Of a stretch of DNA of 64,000 nt, positions 58,606 to 64,000 are shown piece after piece; position 1 is the stretch's first letter; each line of letters begins with the position of its first letter. Where the stretch lies: NCBI GenBank assembly GCA_050248155.1, contig JBFWSW010000015.1, forward strand, positions 21,001-85,000. The letters are read 5' to 3'. The translations under genes and the position numbers were made by a program. The notes under the pieces were generated by a model that saw nothing but the letters and a program-made list of their open reading frames with translations, was not told the DNA's origin and made no database searches. The stretch comes from VFMC01 sp050248155. Lineage in GTDB: Bacteria > Actinomycetota > Acidimicrobiia > Acidimicrobiales > Ilumatobacteraceae.

Positions 58606-60522
58606 TCACCTCCACAGCACCGCCGCCGCGACGAGCACCGCAAGCCCGGCAGCGATGCCGGCGTAGTAGTGGTGCGCCTGTCCCGACTGCACGCGGCGCA
58701 CATCGCGGCCTGCAGCACCCACCAGGCCGGCAAGCCCCTGCGCTGCCCCTCGCAGCGCCCACTCCCCGGCGCGATCACCCATCGCTGCCAGCCATCGCGC
58801 GAATCGGGCGGTGCCACGCACGCCCGCGCCGACGACTCGGTGGTCGGACCGGGCAAGCGCACCGGTGACCGTCGCCGACACGACGGACGCGCCGCGAGGG
58901 ATGCGGTCGGACGCCCATGTGTCAGCACGGGCCGCCACTCGCGCGAGCCACAGCACCGGATCGACCACTGCCCGGCGGGCGAGCTCGGGCAGCCCCAGCC
59001 AGTCGACCGCGCGCGGCGACACCGCTCGCGCCTGCACCGAGGTGTCCCGCCGGTCGAGGACGACAGCGGCGTAGATACCGGCGCCCACGGAGGCGAGCGA
59101 TCCAGCCGTGATCCAGTGCGGTGCCGACGCGAGGTCACCGCCGACCAGGTCACGCAGCTGTGACTCACCCCAGCCGAACCACACGACCCCACCCGCAAGC
59201 CCGGCGAGACCGAGGATCGCCATTGCCCCCGCAGCCGGAAGGCGATCGCGCACCTCGCTCCACTCGCGGTCGCCTTGCCCGCTCCTGCCGAAGACACCGA
59301 GCTGGAAGCGGGTGGCATAGAGGGCGCTGAGCGCCCCCGCGCCGACCACCGACACGCCCAGCCACGCCGCCGAAGGCGTGGCTGCCGAGGCGACCTCCTC
59401 CTTCGTCCAGGCGAGCGCGAACGGCGGCACACCGGCGAGCGCCAGCGTGCCGAGCGCAGTCACAGCGGTGAAGACCGGCAGCCGACGACCGAGGCGCATG
59501 CCGGCGAGCCGCTCGGTGCCGCTCGCGTCGATGGCGACGCCTGCCCCGACGAACAGCAGGGACTTGCACAGCGCATGCGCGAGCAGGTGGGCGATCGCGA
59601 CCGCCGGGTAGCCGGCACCGACGGCGACGAACATCAAGCCGTGGTGCGCCGAGGTGGACGCGGCGAGCAGTCGCTTCGCCTTCGGCTGCATCCAGGCGAC
59701 GACACCACCGGCGACGGCCGTGGCGAGGCCGACGGCCATCACGCCAGGGCCGAACCACCCGACCGGTTCGAGCGTCGGCTGCAGCCGAGCGAGGAGATAC
59801 GCGCCGGCGGCGACCATCGTCGCCGAGTGCAGCAGCGCGCTCGCCGGAGTCGGCCCTGCCATCGCCGAGAAGATCCAGGGAGAGAAGGGCAGCTGCGCCG
59901 ACTTGGCCATCGCTGCGACCACGACACCGGCCGCCACGAGGTGGAGCCAGCCGCCTCGCGAACCAGCTCCCTCGATGTCGGCGAAGCTGACCGACCCTGA
60001 GACCGCGAACGCCGCGCCGGCGCCGGCGAGAAGGCCGAGGTCACCGGCGCGGGTGGTGAGGAAGGCGTGCGCCGCACAGGTCGAATCGCTGCGCCAGTGG
60101 TGACCGATCAGCGCCCACGAGATCAGCCCGACGAGCTCCCACCCCGTCATCAGCGTGATGAAGTCACCGGCGACGAGGACGAGCTCCATCGCTCCGACGA
60201 AGGCGACGAGGAGCCCGACCAGACGTGCGCGGCCGTCGGCCTCGCCGTACGTCAACGCGTACAGCACGACCGCGAGGGCCACCACCGGCACCACGAAGAT
60301 TGGGCCTCGAGCGACGTCGGCGACGTTGAGCTCGACCTGCAGACCGCTCCCCCACTGCGCGCGCGTGGTGGGCTGCTCCGCTGCCATCCACCCGGCGACG
60401 CCGAGCGTCGCGCCGACGGATCCCAGCGCGAGCACCGCGCGCGTCGCAGTACGGCGGTCACCGAGGCACCAGATGGTGGCACCGACGACGATCGGCAGGA
60501 GCACGAGTCCGAGCAGCAACAT
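58606..60522 (-). CDS. nuoL: Complex I-like membrane subunit L
   Basis: A 638-aa distal antiporter-like subunit with the long C-terminal lateral helix and last helix (ending HHYYAGIAAGLAVLVAAAVLWR). The helix-5 Glu is retained as E129 in LMTGWELVGLISWALIG. The central region reads AKSAQLPFSPWIFSAMAGPTPASALLHSATMVAAG, with the Lys kept but H-T-W replaced by S-P-W, as in some ND5 proteins. The ATG at 60522 overlaps the nuoK stop by one base (TGATG). Confidence 0.94.
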   Translation of the reverse strand: MLLLGLVLLPIVVGATIWCLGDRRTATRAVLALGSVGATLGVAGWMAAEQPTTRAQWGSGLQVELNVADVARGPIFVVPVVALAVVLYALTYGEADGRARLVGLLVAFVGAMELVLVAGDFITLMTGWELVGLISWALIGHHWRSDSTCAAHAFLTTRAGDLGLLAGAGAAFAVSGSVSFADIEGAGSRGGWLHLVAAGVVVAAMAKSAQLPFSPWIFSAMAGPTPASALLHSATMVAAGAYLLARLQPTLEPVGWFGPGVMAVGLATAVAGGVVAWMQPKAKRLLAASTSAHHGLMFVAVGAGYPAVAIAHLLAHALCKSLLFVGAGVAIDASGTERLAGMRLGRRLPVFTAVTALGTLALAGVPPFALAWTKEEVASAATPSAAWLGVSVVGAGALSALYATRFQLGVFGRSGQGDREWSEVRDRLPAAGAMAILGLAGLAGGVVWFGWGESQLRDLVGGDLASAPHWITAGSLASVGAGIYAAVVLDRRDTSVQARAVSPRAVDWLGLPELARRAVVDPVLWLARVAARADTWASDRIPRGASVVSATVTGALARSDHRVVGAGVRGTARFARWLAAMGDRAGEWALRGAAQGLAGLVGAAGRDVRRVQSGQAHHYYAGIAAGLAVLVAAAVLWR

Positions 60523-60827
60523 CAGCCCCGGAGCGATCCGATGCCCTCGACCATGTCGACCTGCCGAGCGCGGTACACGGCGACCACGAGGGCGAAGCCG
60601 ATCGCCATCTCGATCGCCATCACCGCGAGCGCGACGATGACGAGCACCTGTCCCTTCGGCGTCCCACCGGCGGCGTACGCCCACATGCCGCCGGTGGCCA
60701 GGATGACGCCATTGACGATCAGCTCGACGCCCATCATCACCATCACGAACGCCTGCTGCGACAGCGCCCCCCAGACGCCGAGCCCGATCAGCGCGCCAGC
60801 GACGAGGAGGATCGTCACGAGGTTCAC
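60522..60827 (-). CDS. nuoK: Complex I-like membrane subunit K
   Basis: A 101-aa protein with three helices, the usual NuoK size. Glu residues within helices 2 and 3 (MMGVELIVNGVIL and MAIEMAIGFALVVAVYR) correspond to the conserved proton-path glutamates. It starts at GTG 60827, overlapping nuoJ by 4 nt, and ends overlapping nuoL. Confidence 0.93.
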   Translation of the reverse strand: MNLVTILLVAGALIGLGVWGALSQQAFVMVMMGVELIVNGVILATGGMWAYAAGGTPKGQVLVIVALAVMAIEMAIGFALVVAVYRARQVDMVEGIGSLRG

Positions 60828-61423
60828 GCTCGACCCTCCTCCTGCTGCGCGACCAACCCGTCCTCGGGCCGCTCGCCGTCGTCCGGATCGAGCGGCGGAG
60901 CGACACTGCCCCCGGTCGCCTCGCCGAAGCGCCCACGAGCCGACGAGAGGACGACCGCGCACACCATCGTCGCCAGCAAGGTGACGCCCGCGCTCTCGAA
61001 CACGAGCATCGACGGACCGAGCAGCTCGTGCCCGACGTCGCGGATCGAGTCAGTGCTCACCGCCTCGCCCAGCGGCCGGTCGGGGAAGTCGGCGAACAAC
61101 GCCACGCACCACACCCCGGCGGCCGCGGCGACGCCGGCGCCGACGGCGATCCTCGGTTGATGGACCATGTTCATCGGGTTCAGTCCGGCGGGGTTCATCA
61201 TGAACATCACCATGAAGACGGCCATCACCACCATCTCGACCGTCATCATGAACAGCAACGCGGCACCGAGGTACTCGGCGATCAGCAGCACGAGGATCGC
61301 CCCCACGTTGAGGAACGAGGCGAGCAGCAGGAACGCCGCGCGCACCATCGAGTCGGTGCGGAAGACGACGTAGCCGCTGACGATCGCGGCCACGGAGAAC
61401 ACGCCGAACGCGACGTCGGTCAC
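60824..61423 (-). CDS. nuoJ: Complex I-like membrane subunit J
   Basis: A 199-aa protein with five helices. It has ASFLNVGAILVLLIAEYLGAALLFMMTVEMVVMAVFMVMF in the helix-2/3 region, with a Glu in the E-channel helix (IAEYLG), and an acidic hydrophilic C-terminal tail. It starts at GTG 61423 with a 4-nt overlap with nuoH and overlaps nuoK. Confidence 0.92.
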   Translation of the reverse strand: MTDVAFGVFSVAAIVSGYVVFRTDSMVRAAFLLLASFLNVGAILVLLIAEYLGAALLFMMTVEMVVMAVFMVMFMMNPAGLNPMNMVHQPRIAVGAGVAAAAGVWCVALFADFPDRPLGEAVSTDSIRDVGHELLGPSMLVFESAGVTLLATMVCAVVLSSARGRFGEATGGSVAPPLDPDDGERPEDGLVAQQEEGRA

Positions 61424-62358
61424 AACGCCTCCAGACCGGCGATGACGAGGTCGGCGAACGCGAGCGGGAGCAGCACCGTCCACGCCAACGGCACGAACCG
61501 CTCGGCAGGGATGCGGGCGACCGTCTCGCCGATCCAGACGAGCAGGCCGATCAATCCCAGCGACTTCAGCGCCATCCACACCGGCCCCGGCAGGAGCGGT
61601 CCGTGCCACCCGCCGAGGAACACCGCCGCACCGGCGATGGCGAAGACGGCGAGCAGCGCGTGGCGAGCCGCCGACCATGCCACGCGCTGCGCCCCACTGT
61701 CCTCGGCCGATCCCCCACCGGCCAGATCCGTCGCGTCGACGATGTCGAGTGGTCCGCGGAACGTGACGCCCAGCGACACGATGATCCACAACGGCAACCC
61801 GAGCGGCTGACGCACGACGTTCCACAAGCCACGTTGGGAGTCGACGATGGCGACGAACGAGAGCGACTCGGCCGGCAACGCGGCGCCGATGAGGACGAAC
61901 ATGCTGAGCAGCTCGTAGGAAAGGGCCACCGCGACGAACCGGTATCCCGCGATGAGCGGGAGCGGAGAGTTCGGCGACCATCCGTGCAGGAACACGGCCA
62001 CGATGACGAGCGCCTCGGCGGCACCGAACACGACGATCCCGGTGCGCACGTCGGCAACGACGACACCCTCGGCCAGCGGCACGACGCTCATCGCCGCTGC
62101 GGCCATCGCCATCAGGCCGGCCGGAGCGAGCCACCACGTCACGTCGTCCGGGTGCTCGGTGCGGACGCGCTGCTGACGGACGAGGTGGTAGAGCTCGGCC
62201 ACCGGAGCTGTGAGCGCCTGTCGGGGGGCGAGCCCGGTGCCCGACGCGAGTGCCGCCGTCGCCACCGCTGCGGCCCGCACCACGTACGCACCACCGACCA
62301 GCACGCCGGCGATCAGCGCGATGGAGACCGCCGGGTGCAGCTGCGCGGCCTCCGTCAC
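61420..62358 (-). CDS. nuoH: Complex I-like membrane subunit H, divergent
   Basis: A 312-aa membrane protein recognisable as NuoH by GWSPNSPLPLIAGYRFVAVALSYELLSMFVLIGAAL, VFLGGWHGPLLPG and the final WVGETVARIPAERF-like helix. Several motifs that line the quinone chamber are lost or altered. The helix-1 loop E-R-K region has no equivalent (VVRAAAVATAAL), and the canonical AETNRAPFDLPEAESELVAG loop reads VTFRGPLDIVDATDLAGG. The protein is therefore probably not a normal quinone-binding NuoH. The GTG at 62358 overlaps the BD-like stop. Confidence 0.88.
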   Translation of the reverse strand: MTEAAQLHPAVSIALIAGVLVGGAYVVRAAAVATAALASGTGLAPRQALTAPVAELYHLVRQQRVRTEHPDDVTWWLAPAGLMAMAAAAMSVVPLAEGVVVADVRTGIVVFGAAEALVIVAVFLHGWSPNSPLPLIAGYRFVAVALSYELLSMFVLIGAALPAESLSFVAIVDSQRGLWNVVRQPLGLPLWIIVSLGVTFRGPLDIVDATDLAGGGSAEDSGAQRVAWSAARHALLAVFAIAGAAVFLGGWHGPLLPGPVWMALKSLGLIGLLVWIGETVARIPAERFVPLAWTVLLPLAFADLVIAGLEAL

Positions 62359-63383
62359 ACCGACACCGGCGCCTGTTGCCAGTCGAAGCTCGCCAACGTC
62401 AGGATCGCTTCGTTCAGGGTCATACCGGCGAGACCTCCGGTCAGCTCCTCCCGGTCCGGTGCCGAGAGCGTGATCGGCTGGTCGCCGCGCAGCGCCTGTT
62501 CGATCCGTTGCAACTGGAGTCGCCAACGCGTCGCTGCGTCACCATGACCGGCGACGACGGCCACATCGCGCATCGCCCAGAGCACGCCACTGCGGACGAT
62601 CCTGCGACGGAGCGACCTGAACGGCGCTGCGAGCTCGACGCACGGCAGATGGTCGAGACGGGCGGCGATCGCAGCCGCCCTCGACGACAGCCCATCGAGG
62701 TTCTGCACGTGCAGGCCGTGGGTGAGCCAACGCAGCCCCTGCCTCGCGGCATCAGTCGCCGACGAGTCGAGCGTCGTCGCACCATCGGGGGACGACGGCT
62801 CTGGCGTCTCGATGTCGACGGACTGCACGACCTCACCCTGCAGCATGACGTCGACCACGAGCCCGGGTGGGATGGTCGGGAGGAACGGACCCAATCGCAG
62901 GTGCAGCCGGTCGAGCGACAACCCGTCGCGATCCGGTCCGGTCATCGCCATCGGTCGGCCGAACGGGCTGCCGCCCATCATCCCCTCGCCACCTTGTCCG
63001 TGCGGGCCGACGTCGCGCCATGGCCGGCGTCCGGTGCCGACCAGTCGATTCGGCGACGACACCGACGGATCGGCTTCGACGGCTCGCCGCGCGTCGACGG
63101 CCGCCTCGACCACTTCTGCCACTCCTCCGTCGACCACGCGATCTGCCGTCACGAGCGACGCCGACGGTCCCCATCGGACCACGGCCCGCGGATGAGGGAT
63201 CTGATCGTGGACGCGGTCGAGCGCCACGACGTGCTCCGGTGGGATGTCTCCACGGACCAGCAGGACCGACGCGTGCCGAGGGGTGTCCACCAGCCTCAGT
63301 TCGGGCCTCGCGCGCAGCTCCTGCACCGGCCCCCAACCGTCTCGGGCGACAGCAGGGAAGACCTCGACGGGTCGTCGGTGCAT
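62355..63383 (-). CDS. NuoB/NuoD-like degenerate fusion protein
   Basis: A 342-aa protein in the slot normally holding nuoB, C and D. Residues about 30-75 (TPRHASVLLVRGDIPPEH ... VHDQIPHPRAVVRWG) align by eye with NuoB's SPRQAD...DQMPEP...MG segment. About 130-200 (SLDRLHLRLGPFLPT ... VMLQGEVVQSVDIE) resembles the N-terminal strand pair of NuoD with its GEVV. The four cysteines that bind cluster N2 are missing; the whole protein has one Cys (LPCVELA). The ATG at 63383 overlaps the nuoA stop by one base, and the stop overlaps nuoH by 4 nt. It probably docks to the membrane arm. Homology is an inference to test. Confidence 0.6.
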   Translation of the reverse strand: MHRRPVEVFPAVARDGWGPVQELRARPELRLVDTPRHASVLLVRGDIPPEHVVALDRVHDQIPHPRAVVRWGPSASLVTADRVVDGGVAEVVEAAVDARRAVEADPSVSSPNRLVGTGRRPWRDVGPHGQGGEGMMGGSPFGRPMAMTGPDRDGLSLDRLHLRLGPFLPTIPPGLVVDVMLQGEVVQSVDIETPEPSSPDGATTLDSSATDAARQGLRWLTHGLHVQNLDGLSSRAAAIAARLDHLPCVELAAPFRSLRRRIVRSGVLWAMRDVAVVAGHGDAATRWRLQLQRIEQALRGDQPITLSAPDREELTGGLAGMTLNEAILTLASFDWQQAPVSV

Positions 63384-63748
63384 CACTGCCACCGGAAAGC
63401 TCCCTCTCTCGCTGCGTAGACGATCCCGACTCCGAGGAGCGCGAGGAACATGCCCATCTCGGCGAGTGCCTTGCCGCCCTCTTCGACGTAGACCACCGCC
63501 CACGGGTACATGAACATCATCTCCATCTCGAACGCGAGGAAGACGAGCGTCATCGGATAGGCGCGGAAGTGGAAGCGGCTCCAAGCGTGTGTGTCCGGCT
63601 CGAGACCGCCGAGGAATGGGAGCTCTTGGGACGCGCTCGACTCGTAGGCGTTGTGCTGACGGGCCCATGCCAGGAACACCGCGACACATCCGAAGGCGAG
63701 CAGCGTGACCAGGAGCACGACACCGAAATCGTCCCGAACCGACCGCAT
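63383..63748 (-). CDS. nuoA: Complex I-like membrane subunit A
   Basis: A 121-aa protein with three helices, the normal NuoA length. It has the GGLEPDTHAWSRFHFRAYPM loop and helix-2 AFEMEMMFMYPWAVVY, where canonical proteins read FDVE..F.YPWA, so the acidic pair is kept as E/E. It is the first gene of the nuo-like operon. The ATG at 63748 has only a weak AGAAG upstream. It is divergent from tRNA-Gly, with 99 nt between them that would hold the operon promoter; no clear elements are seen. Confidence 0.93.
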   Translation of the reverse strand: MRSVRDDFGVVLLVTLLAFGCVAVFLAWARQHNAYESSASQELPFLGGLEPDTHAWSRFHFRAYPMTLVFLAFEMEMMFMYPWAVVYVEEGGKALAEMGMFLALLGVGIVYAAREGAFRWQ

Positions 63749-63847
63749 TGGAGCCGCTTCTACCCACTGCGTCGCTCACTCAAGCGGGTGAGGTCGATTC
63801 TCTCCGATGCAGGGCGAGGCCGTCCGGTAGGCTCGGCGTCCACCATC

Positions 63848-63919
<72 letters not shown>

Positions 63920-64000
63920 CTCGCGTCACTCCTGCTCAAGCGGATGCCGGTGATGGCGTGCTCGGGCTCCTGAATCAGTCCTCGATGACGTCGAGTCCCT

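Noticed and set aside
56262..58868. Rightward open frame of 868 codons opposite nuoN/nuoM
   Set aside because: Charged and low-complexity translation of the antisense of hydrophobic subunits.
63975..64000. Possible last codons of a minus-strand gene entering from the right edge (reads G-L-D-V-I-E-D-stop)
   Set aside because: Only seven codons are visible, too few to support a gene.

Overview
The window is a high-GC actinobacterial chromosome segment, most likely from the class Acidimicrobiia (Ilumatobacter-like). The evidence is the gene order tig-clpP-clpX-folC-ndk-mreBCD-mrdA-rodA-rne/rng-rplU-rpmA, the many GTG starts, the 4-nt ATGA/GTGA gene overlaps, the actinobacterial-type three-helix Rieske and diheme QcrC proteins, and the caa3-type oxidase. 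The taxon is an inference from gene content. No 16S gene is present.

Region 1 (1-20 kb) is housekeeping. A truncated obg lies at the left edge. After it come dgt, a small membrane protein, a PfkB kinase and deoC-deoA, which together separate obg from its usual partners rplU-rpmA. From about 20.0 kb down to 5.7 kb almost everything reads leftward: trigger factor and Clp protease, folate synthesis, ndk, the rod-shape and elongasome set (mreBCD, PBP2, RodA), an RNase E/G with a structured leader, and L21/L27. The trigger factor carries a His-rich tail.

Region 2 (20-30 kb) is mixed. It holds a membrane cupredoxin, two tandem ferritin-like proteins (the second interrupted by a 100-N assembly gap flanked by an exact 127-bp duplicate), two PLP enzymes, a beta-propeller-like lipoprotein, tRNA-Pro(TGG), CorA, an SPFH protein and an SDR.

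Region 3 (30-39 kb) is one tightly coupled respiratory operon: SDR-qcrC-qcrA-ctaC-ctaD-ctaE-orf127-ctaG-qcrB. It encodes a bcc reductase and a caa3 oxidase whose subunit II carries its own cytochrome c, so electrons can pass quinol to QcrB/QcrA to QcrC to CtaC to CtaD and O2.

Region 4 (39-55.7 kb) is accessory metabolism: a UspA protein, a three-gene 2-hydroxyacid/sugar-acid cluster (FAD/Fe-S oxidoreductase, enolase-superfamily enzyme, ThDP enzyme), GH15 with a coupled lipoprotein, a second pair of ferritin-like proteins, and a BTAD/AfsR-type regulator followed by a methyltransferase and a metallo-beta-lactamase-fold protein, with a DUF3237-like gene divergent to it.

Region 5 (55.7-63.75 kb, leftward) is the most unusual. 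It is a complete membrane arm of a complex I-like enzyme (nuoA, H, J, K, L, M, N), fully translationally coupled, but its only peripheral-arm gene is one 342-aa protein that looks like a decayed NuoB/NuoD fusion without the Fe-S cysteines. Subunits E, F, G, I and C are absent here, and key residues in NuoN, NuoM and NuoH are changed. A tRNA-Gly(TCC) ends the window.
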